From positions 682,001 to 746,000 of the forward strand of contig CAMPOT010000001.1 of the NCBI GenBank assembly GCA_946892665.1: DNA of 64,000 nucleotides, in the 5' to 3' direction. Source of the stretch: Chryseobacterium sp. Marseille-Q5410. GTDB taxonomy: Bacteria; Bacteroidota; Bacteroidia; Flavobacteriales; Weeksellaceae. Positions within the stretch are counted from its first letter, which is position 1. Every line of letters begins with the position of its first letter. A program made the position numbers and the translations under genes. Shown here in pieces: positions 8,265 through 17,011 of this stretch. Below the pieces are notes generated by a model that saw only the letters and a program-made list of their open reading frames with translations, had not been told where the DNA came from and did no database searches.

Positions 8265-10856
8265 ATGAATTTAAATCAATACACCGTAAAATCGCAAGAA
8301 GCGATCCAAAAAGCGCAACAAATCGCCATGGAATTTGGCAACCAGAGTATTGAGCCGCAACATCTTTTGGAAGGTATCTTCCAAAGTGATGAAAATATAT
8401 CGAAATTTTTATTGAAAAAATCTGAAGTGGACGATACCCTTGTTCGCGACAGAAACCGTGAAAGCATTGAAGCCCTTCCGAAAGTAGAAGGCGGAAATAT
8501 TTACCTTTCACAATCTGCCAACAAAGTTTTATTAGAAGCTCCCAATATCGCCAAAAAAATGGGCGACGAATATGTAACGATTGAACATTTATGGTTGGCT
8601 TTATTGGAAGTTTCCTCCCTAGTTTCAAAAATGTTGAAAGATATGGGCGTTACCAAATCTCTTTTGGAAGGCGGAATTAAGGAACTTCGCAAAGGTTCCA
8701 AAGCGACTTCTGCAAGTTCAGAGGAAACTTATCAAAGTTTAAATAAATATGCAAAAAATTTCAACGAACTTGCTGCAGAAAGAAAATTAGATCCCGTTAT
8801 TGGTCGTGATGAAGAAATCCGCAGAGTTTTACAAATTTTATCGAGAAGAACGAAAAACAATCCCATCCTAATTGGAGAACCAGGCGTTGGAAAAACCGCA
8901 ATTGCAGAAGGAATTGCACACCGAATTATTTCAGGCGACGTTCCGGAAAATTTGATGGATAAAACTTTGTATTCTTTAGATATGGGGGCTTTGATCGCAG
9001 GTGCGAAATACAAAGGTGAGTTTGAAGAAAGATTGAAATCTGTAGTGAATGAAGTGATTAAATCAGATGGACAAATTATTTTGTTTATTGATGAAATTCA
9101 CACTTTGGTGGGAGCCGGCGGTGGCGAAGGCGCGATGGATGCAGCAAATATCCTAAAGCCTGCTTTGGCAAGAGGGGAACTGAGAGCGATTGGAGCTACA
9201 ACTTTAAATGAATATCAAAAATATTTTGAAAAAGACAAAGCGCTCGAAAGACGTTTCCAAAAAGTAATGGTGGAAGAGCCGGATACGGAATCTGCAATTT
9301 CGATTTTGCGTGGAATCAAAGATAAATATGAAGCTCACCATAAAGTTCGAATCAAAGATGAGGCAATTATCGCCGCTGTAGAAATGTCGCAGCGTTATAT
9401 TTCCGACCGTTTTTTACCGGATAAAGCGATTGATTTGATTGATGAAGCTTCTGCAAAATTGAGAATGGAAATCAATTCAAAACCAGAAGAATTGGATGTT
9501 TTGGATAGAAAACTGATGCAGCTGGAAATTGAATTGGCAGCGATTTCAAGAGAAGGAAATGAAACTAAAATCAATCATTTAAAAGAAGATATTGCCAAAA
9601 TTCAAGAAGAGCGTAACGCTTTAAATGCAAAATGGTTGGCTGAAAAGCAAAAATCTGAAGATTTAACCGCAATTAAGAAAGAAATTGAAGCTTTAAAATT
9701 AGAAGCTGAAAGAGCTTCCAGAGTAGGTGATTATGCAAAAGTTGCTGAAATTCAGTACGGAAAACTTCGCGAAAAAGAAGAAGAACTTAAAAAGCTGGAG
9801 CTTGAAATGCAGAATAATGAAAATGAGTTGATTAAAGAAGAGGTTACTGCTGAAAATATCTCGGAAGTGATTTCAAAATGGACCGGTATTCCCGTAACAA
9901 AGCTTCTGCAATCCGAGAGAGAAAAACTCCTTCATTTGGAAGAAGAGCTTCATAAGAGAGTGGTGGGTCAGGAAGAAGCGATTTCTGCCGTTGCCGACGC
10001 CATCCGTAGAAACAGAGCCGGGCTTAATGATGAGAAAAAACCAATCGGTTCCTTCCTTTTTTTAGGAACTACCGGAGTCGGAAAAACAGAGCTGGCCAAA
10101 GCTTTGGCGGAATTTCTTTTTGATGATGAAAATAACATGACCAGAATCGATATGAGCGAATATCAAGAAAGGCATTCGGTTTCACGCTTGGTTGGTGCGC
10201 CTCCTGGATATGTGGGCTACGACGAAGGAGGTCAGTTGACCGAAGCGGTTCGCAGAAGACCTTATTCTGTGGTGCTTTTGGATGAGATCGAGAAAGCGCA
10301 TCCCGATGTTTTTAATACTTTGTTGCAGGTTTTGGATGATGGAAGATTGACGGATAACAAAGGTAGAGTCGTGAATTTCAAAAATTCAATTATCATTATG
10401 ACTTCCAATTTGGGCTCGCATTTGATTCAGGAAAATTTTGAAAATATTACGGATGATAATGTGCAAGAAGTTGTCAATAAGACCAAAGATGAGGTTTTCG
10501 GGCTCTTGAAACAAACATTAAGACCGGAATTCCTGAACAGAATCGATGAAATTGTGCTTTTCCAACCTCTGACCAAAAGCGAGATCGGAAAAATTGTACA
10601 TTTCCAACTTCGCGGTTTCAATAAAATGCTTGAAAAAAGAGGAATTTTTATGACCGCTACGCAAGATGCGATCGATTATCTCACCAAAAAAGGTTACGAT
10701 CCGAGTTTCGGAGCTAGACCGCTCAAAAGAGTTTTGCAGCAAGAAGTTTTGAATAAATTGTCCAAAGAAATTCTTGCAGGAAACGTGAACGATGGCGACC
10801 GAATTACCCTCGATTATTTCGAGGAGACAGGATTGGTTTTCAGACCTACTGAATAA
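8265..10856 (+). CDS. clpB: ATP-dependent chaperone ClpB
   Basis: Hexameric AAA+ disaggregase that pulls polypeptides out of aggregates with the DnaK system. The 863-residue length matches the family. Domains run in the usual order: Clp N-terminal repeat (1-150), first AAA module with Walker A GEPGVGKT near residue 204 and Walker B LFIDEIHTL, the coiled-coil M domain (about 410-530, rich in K and E), and the second AAA module with Walker A GTTGVGKTE near 600 and VVLLDEIEKAH. A C-terminal D2-small domain follows (YDPSFGARPLKR). The presence of the M domain separates it from ClpC and ClpA. It stands alone, with a terminator 21 nt after the stop. ClpB is normally heat-inducible, but no known heat-shock operator was recognised. 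Confidence 0.97.
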   Translation: MNLNQYTVKSQEAIQKAQQIAMEFGNQSIEPQHLLEGIFQSDENISKFLLKKSEVDDTLVRDRNRESIEALPKVEGGNIYLSQSANKVLLEAPNIAKKMGDEYVTIEHLWLALLEVSSLVSKMLKDMGVTKSLLEGGIKELRKGSKATSASSEETYQSLNKYAKNFNELAAERKLDPVIGRDEEIRRVLQILSRRTKNNPILIGEPGVGKTAIAEGIAHRIISGDVPENLMDKTLYSLDMGALIAGAKYKGEFEERLKSVVNEVIKSDGQIILFIDEIHTLVGAGGGEGAMDAANILKPALARGELRAIGATTLNEYQKYFEKDKALERRFQKVMVEEPDTESAISILRGIKDKYEAHHKVRIKDEAIIAAVEMSQRYISDRFLPDKAIDLIDEASAKLRMEINSKPEELDVLDRKLMQLEIELAAISREGNETKINHLKEDIAKIQEERNALNAKWLAEKQKSEDLTAIKKEIEALKLEAERASRVGDYAKVAEIQYGKLREKEEELKKLELEMQNNENELIKEEVTAENISEVISKWTGIPVTKLLQSEREKLLHLEEELHKRVVGQEEAISAVADAIRRNRAGLNDEKKPIGSFLFLGTTGVGKTELAKALAEFLFDDENNMTRIDMSEYQERHSVSRLVGAPPGYVGYDEGGQLTEAVRRRPYSVVLLDEIEKAHPDVFNTLLQVLDDGRLTDNKGRVVNFKNSIIIMTSNLGSHLIQENFENITDDNVQEVVNKTKDEVFGLLKQTLRPEFLNRIDEIVLFQPLTKSEIGKIVHFQLRGFNKMLEKRGIFMTATQDAIDYLTKKGYDPSFGARPLKRVLQQEVLNKLSKEILAGNVNDGDRITLDYFEETGLVFRPTE

Positions 10857-10877
10857 TTTTTAAATATTGATAATAAC

Positions 10878-10907
10878 AAAAGCAATCGGAAACGGTTGCT
10901 TTTTTTG
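10878..10907 (+). terminator. Intrinsic terminator of clpB
   Basis: An 11-bp stem with one G-T pair (AAAAGCAATCG / CGGTTGCTTTT) and a GAAA tetraloop, followed by T residues. The remaining bases up to 11164 are very A/T-rich and show no gene. Confidence 0.9.
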
Positions 10908-11164
10908 GTAATTTTAATGAATAATGATATGCTTTGAATAATTTTCAATAGAATTTAAATATATATAATTTAAATTTAATAGTTTTTATTTATTAAAATT
11001 GATTATAATTAGTTTTTTTAGTGCTTTATTTAAAAAATTAATAAGCTGACTTTCATTTAATTAAATTTTTTTCAACAAAATAATTGATTTGTTGATGAAA
11101 AAAGTATTGCACAGTAATTTTCAACTCTATAAATTCGTTTCTTCAAAATTAATATTTATAGACT

Positions 11165-12157
11165 ATGAAAAAATTGTTAATGGGAGCATTTGCTTTGTCA
11201 ATGCTTGCTGCGTGTAATTCCGTTGATGATCATTTGATGAATCAAGAAGGAAATGATTTAAATGCAAATACCAATGGTGTAGTTTCTCAACGTATTTGTC
11301 CTTCAGAAGAAATTAGGAAAGAAGCTTTGGCGAAAAATCCTGATTTAATGGAAAAATTTACTGAGAACGAAAGGTTGACTAGAGAATATGCGCAGAATTT
11401 GGCTCTGGGAAAAGTTTTGGCCGATGGAACTCTTGAAATCCCTGTGGTGGTGAATGTTCTGTACAGAACTTCGGCGGAGAATATTTCTGATGCACAAATT
11501 GCTTCGCAAATCGCTACTTTAAATAAAGACTACGGAGGAACCAATGCCGATGTGTCCAAAATCCCTGCTGAATTTACCTCTGTTGCAGCAGGTGATACTA
11601 AAATCAGATTCAGATTGGATCGCGTAGTACGTAAATCAACTACGGTGAGAACGTGGAAAACCAATGACGCGATGAAAAAATCCTCAACCAAAGGACAAGA
11701 TGCATACCAACCGTCCAATTACTTCAATATTTGGATCGTTGGAGATATGGGTGGTGTTTTGGGCTATGCAACATTCCCTGAATCTGCTGGGCTTTGGAAT
11801 GATGGTGTGGTAATCGCAGGGAAATATTTCGGAAATACTTCTTCAGCGCCTTACAACTTGGGTAGAACCGCCACTCACGAAGTAGGACATTACCTGAATT
11901 TGCGTCATATTTGGGGCGACGGAAACTGTGCAACTGATTATGTAAATGATACGCCGACTCAACAAGACAAAAATTTCGGAAAACCAACGTATCCTCAGTA
12001 TGACCTTTGTGGAGGAGTAAACAGATCAATCCAATTCATGAATTACATGGATTATGTGGATGATGCTGCAATGTATATGTTCTCTGCTGGTCAGAAAGCG
12101 AGAATGCAAGCAAGTACCAGTGCTGCTGGACCAAGATCAGGGCTTAGATTTTATTAA
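11165..12157 (+). CDS. M43-family zinc metalloprotease, predicted lipoprotein
   Basis: A 330-residue exported protease of the pappalysin/cytophagalysin type. The N-terminus MKKLLMGAFALSMLAAC is a lipoprotein signal peptide with Cys17 as the lipidated residue. The zinc site HEVGHYLNLRH (H-E-x-x-H-x-x-x-x-x-H) lies near residue 239, and the metzincin Met-turn is seen in MNYMDYVDD near 293. Paired Cys residues in the catalytic domain (GNCATDYVN and YDLCGG) are typical of secreted M43 enzymes. Unlike many flavobacterial M43 proteases it ends soon after the catalytic domain and has no T9SS sorting domain, so it is probably membrane-anchored. Substrate unknown. The gene is monocistronic, with a terminator 21 nt downstream. 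Confidence 0.9.
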   Translation: MKKLLMGAFALSMLAACNSVDDHLMNQEGNDLNANTNGVVSQRICPSEEIRKEALAKNPDLMEKFTENERLTREYAQNLALGKVLADGTLEIPVVVNVLYRTSAENISDAQIASQIATLNKDYGGTNADVSKIPAEFTSVAAGDTKIRFRLDRVVRKSTTVRTWKTNDAMKKSSTKGQDAYQPSNYFNIWIVGDMGGVLGYATFPESAGLWNDGVVIAGKYFGNTSSAPYNLGRTATHEVGHYLNLRHIWGDGNCATDYVNDTPTQQDKNFGKPTYPQYDLCGGVNRSIQFMNYMDYVDDAAMYMFSAGQKARMQASTSAAGPRSGLRFY

Positions 12158-12178
12158 AATTATATTGTTATTTACAAG

Positions 12179-12219
12179 AAGGTCTGTCGGTTTTCCGGCG
12201 GATCTTTTTCTTTTTTTTA
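12179..12219 (+). terminator. Intrinsic terminator of the M43 protease gene
   Basis: A 12-bp stem with three G-T pairs (12179-12190 with 12195-12206) and a TTTT loop, followed by a long T-rich tract. Confidence 0.88.
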
Positions 12220-12649
12220 ATGATTTAATTTTCTGAATTCAAAAAAATCAAGGGAATGCTGATTTTTTCTTGAAGATTGAAATACGATCTGCTTGAAAAT
12301 TAATTAATTGATTTTCAGTATTAATGAACCGTTTTGGGAAAATAAATTATAGATAATTTTGAAATCTCAAAAATATTATATTTCTTTGCCTAGTTCTAAT
12401 GCTTTCAAGAGCTGACGAATAAATTTTTTTTCATCATTTGTGTTTATCCACCGGAGTCATCTGGTGGATTTTTCTTATCTGAATTTAGGCTCTGCAATAA
12501 CAGTAAATTGATCTGATGGTTACAAGAGATTTCCACGTCGGTCAATAATGGTGCGAATTGTAAAATAAGCATTAATATTAAAAAAAATGCTTTATCCAAC
12601 GATTATATTTCTCTGGGACCGAATAGTAGAGCATTTCAATAACTTTCCG
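12220..12649. other. Long intergenic region with several hairpins, no gene recognised
   Basis: About 430 nt with no credible ORF. An A/T stem lies at 12242-12268. At 12446-12474 a terminator-like hairpin (ATCCACC / GGTGGAT, 10-nt loop, then TTTTTC) ends a stretch that starts after a weak promoter-like TTTCTTTGCC near 12381. A short stem also lies near 12570-12592. A small RNA ending at 12474 is possible but unsupported by any known family. Confidence 0.3.
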
Positions 12650-12657
12650 TACTTTTG
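12650..12657 (+). promoter_or_regulatory. Predicted -7 box TACTTTTG for the ABC-F gene
   Basis: Full TAnnTTTG match followed by C. It lies 37 nt before the ATG at 12695 and inside any longer upstream reading frame, which supports the downstream start codon. Confidence 0.75.
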
Positions 12658-12694
12658 CCCCTCGAAAATACTCATTACTAATTGCTTAATATAT

Positions 12695-14617
12695 ATGTTG
12701 TCAGTTCAAGGCTTAGGTCTTCATCACTCAGGAAATTATCTTTTTCAAAACGTCAACTTCACCATCAAAAAGGACGATAAAATTGGTCTAGTTGGTAAAA
12801 ACGGAGCTGGAAAATCCACTTTGCTGAAAATGCTTACCGGAGAAATCAATTTCTACGAAGGAAACATCGTTCCTGAAGGAAATATCACCATCGGATTTCT
12901 AAAACAAGATCTAGATTTCGTAAAAGGACGCACCGTTTGGGATGAAACTTTGCAGGCTTTTGAGCAGATTAATGCGATGAAAAACGAACTCGATGAGGTG
13001 AATCATCAGTTGGTGACCAGAACTGATTATGAGAGTGATTTTTATGAGAATTTGATCCACAGAATGACGGAACTGAACGATCTTCTGATGCACCATGACG
13101 CATACAATTTAGAAGGTGATGTGGAAAAAGTATTGCTCGGGCTTGGTTTTAAAGCTGATGATTTCAATAAAATTACCGACGAGTTTTCAGGAGGGTGGCG
13201 AATGAGAATTGAATTGGCTAAGTTGCTTCTTCAGAAAAACGATTTGATGCTTCTGGATGAGCCAACCAACCACCTCGACATGGAATCCATCATCTGGTTG
13301 GAAGAATTTTTGAAGGATTACCCCGGCGCAATCGTTTTGGTGAGCCACGATAAGCAATTCATGACTTCGGTTTGTAACCGAACTTTCGACATTAATAATA
13401 AAAAAGTCGACGATTATAAAGCCAATTATACCAAATATTTGGAACTGAGCAAGGAACGTAAAGAAAAATTAACACAAGCTAAGAAAAACCAAGATGCCGA
13501 AATCAAACAGATGGAGGATAACATCAATCGGTTCCGGGCAAGCGCTACGAAAGCTTCTTTTGCGCAGTCTTTAATTAAAAAACTCGATAAAATTGAGCGA
13601 ATAGAAATCGACAATGAAGATGTTTCGAAGTTCAATATTCGTTTCGTGCAGTCTATTGTTCCGGGGAAAGTAATTTTCGAGGCCAAAAATCTTGGAAAAT
13701 CTTATGGAAATAAGCAAGTTTTCGATAAAGTTGATTTCTTTGTAGAACGTGGAGATAGAATCGCGTTGTTGGGACAAAACGGACAGGGAAAAACCACATT
13801 GGCAAAAATCCTTGCCGGTGAAATTAAAGATTATTCCGGCGAATGGGAATTGGGACATAACGTGAATATTGGCTATTTTGCCCAAAATCAGGAAGAAGTT
13901 CTCACACCGAATAAAACCGTTTTGGAAGAAGCCGAAGATGCTGCAACCGAAGAAACCCGCCCGAGAGTAAGAGATTTGCTCGGAAGTTTCCTTTTCCAAG
14001 GTGAAGATGTGCAGAAAAAAACCAAAGTACTTTCCGGTGGGGAAAGAAACCGTTTGGCTTTGTGTAAACTCTTGTTGCGTCCGTTCAATACCTTGATTAT
14101 GGATGAGCCGACAAACCACCTTGATATTCAATCCAAAGAAATTATTAAGCTTGCTTTGCAGAAATTCGAAGGAACACTGATTGTGATTTCCCACGACAGA
14201 GAATTTTTACAAGGATTAACGGATAAAATATTCGAATTCCGCGATGGAAGAATGAAGGAATTCCTGGGTGATGTAAATGAATATCTGGAATTCAGACAGA
14301 AAGAAAGCATCCGCGAGGTTTCCGCCGAAAAATCAAAACTTCAGGAAATGCGCAATGAGCCAGTCGTAGAAAAAGTGGTTGAAAAACCGGTCGAGAAAAA
14401 ACCGGTAATTGTTTCGAAAGACCAGAAGAACATTCAGAATAAAATTAAAAAGATTGAAGAAAAAATCTCAGATCTGGAACTGAAAATCGAAGAAATGGAA
14501 GCGGGTTTTGCTAAAGAAAATCCTTCCCAAGAAACTTTAGAAATATATAAAACTAAAAAAGAGGAACTGGATTTGGCTTTGCAGGAATGGGAATATCTGG
14601 GGACTCAGCTGGATTAA
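12695..14617 (+). CDS. ABC-F family ATPase (Uup-like, C-terminal coiled coil)
   Basis: A soluble twin-ATPase protein of the ABC-F group. These proteins act at the ribosome or in DNA metabolism and have no transmembrane domain. The first module has Walker A GLVGKNGAGKST near residue 32, signature FSGGWRMR and LLDEPTNHLDM. The second has Walker A LLGQNGQGKTT near 353, signature LSGGERNRL and IMDEPTNHLDI. An interdomain linker rich in Lys and Gln separates them. The last 90 residues are a charged coiled coil, as in Uup. The frame is open further upstream to 12587, but the promoter box at 12650-12657 and the normal family N-terminus (MLSVQGLGLHHSGN) place the start at 12695, giving 640 residues. 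Antibiotic resistance is not implied. Confidence 0.93.
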   Translation: MLSVQGLGLHHSGNYLFQNVNFTIKKDDKIGLVGKNGAGKSTLLKMLTGEINFYEGNIVPEGNITIGFLKQDLDFVKGRTVWDETLQAFEQINAMKNELDEVNHQLVTRTDYESDFYENLIHRMTELNDLLMHHDAYNLEGDVEKVLLGLGFKADDFNKITDEFSGGWRMRIELAKLLLQKNDLMLLDEPTNHLDMESIIWLEEFLKDYPGAIVLVSHDKQFMTSVCNRTFDINNKKVDDYKANYTKYLELSKERKEKLTQAKKNQDAEIKQMEDNINRFRASATKASFAQSLIKKLDKIERIEIDNEDVSKFNIRFVQSIVPGKVIFEAKNLGKSYGNKQVFDKVDFFVERGDRIALLGQNGQGKTTLAKILAGEIKDYSGEWELGHNVNIGYFAQNQEEVLTPNKTVLEEAEDAATEETRPRVRDLLGSFLFQGEDVQKKTKVLSGGERNRLALCKLLLRPFNTLIMDEPTNHLDIQSKEIIKLALQKFEGTLIVISHDREFLQGLTDKIFEFRDGRMKEFLGDVNEYLEFRQKESIREVSAEKSKLQEMRNEPVVEKVVEKPVEKKPVIVSKDQKNIQNKIKKIEEKISDLELKIEEMEAGFAKENPSQETLEIYKTKKEELDLALQEWEYLGTQLD

Positions 14618-14640
14618 GGATGTTTGAAAACCCAAAATAT

Positions 14641-14671
14641 AAAGTCACCGAACAAACTCGGTGACTTTTTT
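14641..14671 (+). terminator. Intrinsic terminator of the ABC-F gene
   Basis: A perfect 8-bp GTCACCGA / TCGGTGAC stem (14644-14651 with 14658-14665), a 6-nt loop, then six T residues, 24 nt after the stop. Confidence 0.92.
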
Positions 14672-14730
14672 CGTTTCATGAAGATGATAAAACTTCGGGT
14701 ACTCAACTTCCTCTTCCAACTAAAATTCGC

Positions 14731-14738
14731 TATATTTG
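14731..14738 (+). promoter_or_regulatory. Predicted -7 box TATATTTG for mvaA
   Basis: Full TAnnTTTG match 18 nt before the ATG at 14757. It overlaps an in-frame TTG at 14736, which therefore cannot be the real start codon. Confidence 0.75.
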
Positions 14739-14756
14739 AAACTTAATCAAATTGCT

Positions 14757-16085
14757 ATGACACACAAACCGGTAGAAGGTTTTTCCAAGCTATCAAAACA
14801 AGGAAAAATTGATTGGATTGTCAACGAATATTTAGAAGGAGACCAATCTTACGAACAAGTACTTAAACAGTACTGGAATGAAAATCCGGAGCTACAAAAG
14901 CTTCACGAAGAGTTTTCCGAAAACACCATTTCCAATTTTTATATGCCTTACGGTATTGCACCCAACTTCCTTATCGATGGAAAATTACTGGCGCTACCCA
15001 TGGCAGTAGAGGAAAGCTCTGTGGTTGCCGCCGCTTCAAAAGCAGCCAAATTCTGGATTGATAAAGGCGGTTTTAAAACGACCATTATCAACACTAAAAA
15101 ACTGGGTCACACCCATTTTATTTTAGAGGTGGAACCTCATAAAGTGCTTCATTTTTTTAATTTTAAATTAAAGAAAAAACTTTTTGAAGCTACCGAGGAA
15201 ATTACCAAAAACATGCGCAATCGCGGCGGCGGAATTCTCAATATCCGATTGATCGACAAAACGGCCGATATGGAAAATTATTTCCAACTGAAAGCCAGTT
15301 TCGATACCGTGGATTCCATGGGCGCAAATTTCATCAATTCTTGTTTGGAGCAGTTTGGAAAGACTTTAAAAGAGGAAGTTTCGAAAGAAGAAACCTTTAC
15401 ACAGGAAGAAAAAGATTCTTTGCAAATTGTGATGAATATTTTGTCAAACTTCACTCCAGATTGTATCGTAAGAGCTGAAGTTTCTTGTAAAATTGAAGAC
15501 CTGAACGACGACAGCGGAATTACCAATGAAGAATTTGCAACCAAATTCAAACGCGCCGTAACCATTGCCGAAATTGAACCATTCCGCGCAACCACCCACA
15601 ACAAAGGAATTATGAATGGGGTTGATGCAGTGGTGATTGCAACCGGAAACGATTTCCGAGCGACCGAAGCCTGTGCGCATGCGTACGCAGCAAAAGACGG
15701 AAAATACAGCAGTTTGACGCATTGTACCATCGATAACGGAATTTTTAGGTTTTGGATTGACCTGCCGATTTCAGTTGGTGTGGTAGGTGGTTTGACGAAT
15801 CTTCATCCGCTCGTGAAATTTTCTTTGGCACTTTTAGGAAAACCTTCTGCGCAGGAATTGATGAGTATTTTGGCGGTTTCCGGATTGGCTCAGAATTTTG
15901 CTGCCCTGCGATCGCTGGTGACTACAGGAATCCAAAAAGGACATATGAAAATGCATCTTCTGAATATCTTGAATCAGTTGGGCGCAACGGAGGAAGAGAA
16001 AAATCATTTTGTGACCTATTTTAAAGACAAAACCGTGTCGCATCACGAAGTAATCAATGAATTTAATCATTTAAGAAATAAATAA
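14757..16085 (+). CDS. mvaA: Hydroxymethylglutaryl-CoA reductase, class II type
   Basis: Interconverts HMG-CoA and mevalonate. The class II family is named degradative after Pseudomonas, but flavobacteria use such an enzyme in the mevalonate route to isoprenoids, so a biosynthetic role is likely here. Visible catalytic features are the Glu in MAVEESSVVAAASKAA near residue 83, Lys in THNKGIMNG and Asp in NGVDAVVIATGNDFRA near 280-300, and the C-terminal His in QKGHMKMHLLN near 400. The length is 442 residues from ATG 14757. The alternative TTG seven codons upstream overlaps the promoter box and is rejected. The next gene begins 7 nt after the stop and is probably co-transcribed. Confidence 0.93.
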   Translation: MTHKPVEGFSKLSKQGKIDWIVNEYLEGDQSYEQVLKQYWNENPELQKLHEEFSENTISNFYMPYGIAPNFLIDGKLLALPMAVEESSVVAAASKAAKFWIDKGGFKTTIINTKKLGHTHFILEVEPHKVLHFFNFKLKKKLFEATEEITKNMRNRGGGILNIRLIDKTADMENYFQLKASFDTVDSMGANFINSCLEQFGKTLKEEVSKEETFTQEEKDSLQIVMNILSNFTPDCIVRAEVSCKIEDLNDDSGITNEEFATKFKRAVTIAEIEPFRATTHNKGIMNGVDAVVIATGNDFRATEACAHAYAAKDGKYSSLTHCTIDNGIFRFWIDLPISVGVVGGLTNLHPLVKFSLALLGKPSAQELMSILAVSGLAQNFAALRSLVTTGIQKGHMKMHLLNILNQLGATEEEKNHFVTYFKDKTVSHHEVINEFNHLRNK

Positions 16086-16092
16086 TACAGAG

Positions 16093-16263
16093 ATGTTTCA
16101 ACTATTTTTAGGGCTTTTGCTATTAATTTTCGGTATATTTCTGAAACTTACTAAAGAGCAAGGATTTGCCAAATCAAAGCGGTTTTGGTGGATGTTTGTT
16201 TTAATTGGTATCTTGTGCATGGTGGCACAAATCTTTATCATGAATCAAAAAGGAGAATTATAA
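16093..16263 (+). CDS. Small predicted membrane protein, 56 aa
   Basis: A short ORF that is easy to miss. MFQLFLGLLLLIFGIFLKL forms a first hydrophobic helix, a short basic loop follows (TKEQGFAKSKRF), and WWMFVLIGILCMVAQIFIM forms a second helix. It starts 7 nt after mvaA, is preceded by an A/G-rich stretch, and its stop is immediately followed by the DUF423 gene (TAATATG), which argues that it is translated. Function unknown. The tight spacing on both sides suggests an operon with mvaA and the DUF423 gene. Confidence 0.7.
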   Translation: MFQLFLGLLLLIFGIFLKLTKEQGFAKSKRFWWMFVLIGILCMVAQIFIMNQKGEL

Positions 16264-16264
16264 T

Positions 16265-16651
16265 ATGAAGACATTTACATTAGTTGTCGGCGCGGTTTAC
16301 GGACTGCTTTCCGTGATTTTAGGAGCGTTTGGAGCGCATGCTTTCAAGAAAATTTTATCGGTAGAAAGACTCGAAAGTTTCGAAACCGGCGTGAGATATC
16401 AAATGTATTCTGCATTGTTTTTACTCATTGTGGGTTATATTTTAAAATTTGAAACGCCTGCGGAAAAGTGGATTTCTATTTTAATGATCGTTGGAACCTT
16501 CTTGTTTTCGGTCAGCATTTATTTCTTAAGTTTCAGCGAAGTTTGGAATGCCAATTTGAAATTTCTCGGTCCAATAACGCCACTTGGCGGACTTTTGATG
16601 ATTATTTCTTGGGCAATGCTGATTTTTTATTTTTTAAAACATAAAATTTAA
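16265..16651 (+). CDS. DUF423 family membrane protein
   Basis: A 128-residue integral membrane protein with four predicted helices and the family N-terminus (VGAVYGLLSVILGAFGAHAFK). The conserved GAFGAHAF motif and a C-terminal ITPLGGLLMIISWAML segment are typical of this family (YgdD/YwdK). Its biochemical function is not established. It follows the 56-aa membrane protein by one base, so translation may be coupled. Confidence 0.9.
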   Translation: MKTFTLVVGAVYGLLSVILGAFGAHAFKKILSVERLESFETGVRYQMYSALFLLIVGYILKFETPAEKWISILMIVGTFLFSVSIYFLSFSEVWNANLKFLGPITPLGGLLMIISWAMLIFYFLKHKI

Positions 16652-16665
16652 AATCACTTTCGAAA

Positions 16666-16926
16666 ATGTTCTTTTTCATCGCGGGAAATACCAAAAAATT
16701 AGTAGGACAGGAAACTCGGAAAATCAATAAAAACGGGTTGATGGTGAATGCTGAGATTAAAATTTTCAAAAGCTACATTACCTTGTTTTTTATTCCGCTG
16801 ATTCCGATTGGCAAATCGTACAGCATTTATATTCCGCATTCCGATGAGTATTATGAGAGCAATTATTTCTCGAAAATGCCGGATGAGTATTTGGAAATCT
16901 GCAAAGAAGCAGCAAGAAATTATTAA
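16666..16926 (+). CDS. Small hypothetical protein related to zinc-ribbon/membrane family
   Basis: An 86-residue protein. The middle segment SYITLFFIPLIPIGKSYSIYI is hydrophobic and resembles the membrane-proximal part of small proteins that carry a zinc ribbon, but no CxxC pair is present, so it should not bind zinc that way. The C-terminus is charged (MPDEYLEICKEAARNY). It begins 14 nt after the DUF423 gene and may end that operon. Function unknown. Confidence 0.7.
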   Translation: MFFFIAGNTKKLVGQETRKINKNGLMVNAEIKIFKSYITLFFIPLIPIGKSYSIYIPHSDEYYESNYFSKMPDEYLEICKEAARNY

Positions 16927-16965
16927 AAAATGATGGGTTCTGGCATCAGTCTTCCAACTTTTTCT

Positions 16966-16973
16966 TAAATTTG
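16966..16973 (+). promoter_or_regulatory. Predicted -7 box TAAATTTG for sucC
   Basis: Full TAnnTTTG match 38 nt before the sucC ATG, just after the preceding operon ends. Confidence 0.7.
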
Positions 16974-17011
16974 TCAATCTTTTAAAAAAATAAAAATCTA
17001 ATTAAAATATT

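Noticed and set aside
12587-12694. Upstream extension of the ABC-F protein by 36 residues
   Set aside because: The extension runs across a TACTTTTG promoter box and has no family similarity; ATG 12695 gives the normal N-terminus.
12695-14617. Antibiotic-resistance ABC-F protein
   Set aside because: The C-terminal coiled coil and overall layout fit housekeeping Uup-like members; no resistance-specific feature can be seen.
14736-14756. TTG start giving 7 extra residues on HMG-CoA reductase
   Set aside because: The codon lies inside the TATATTTG box; ATG 14757 is downstream of it.
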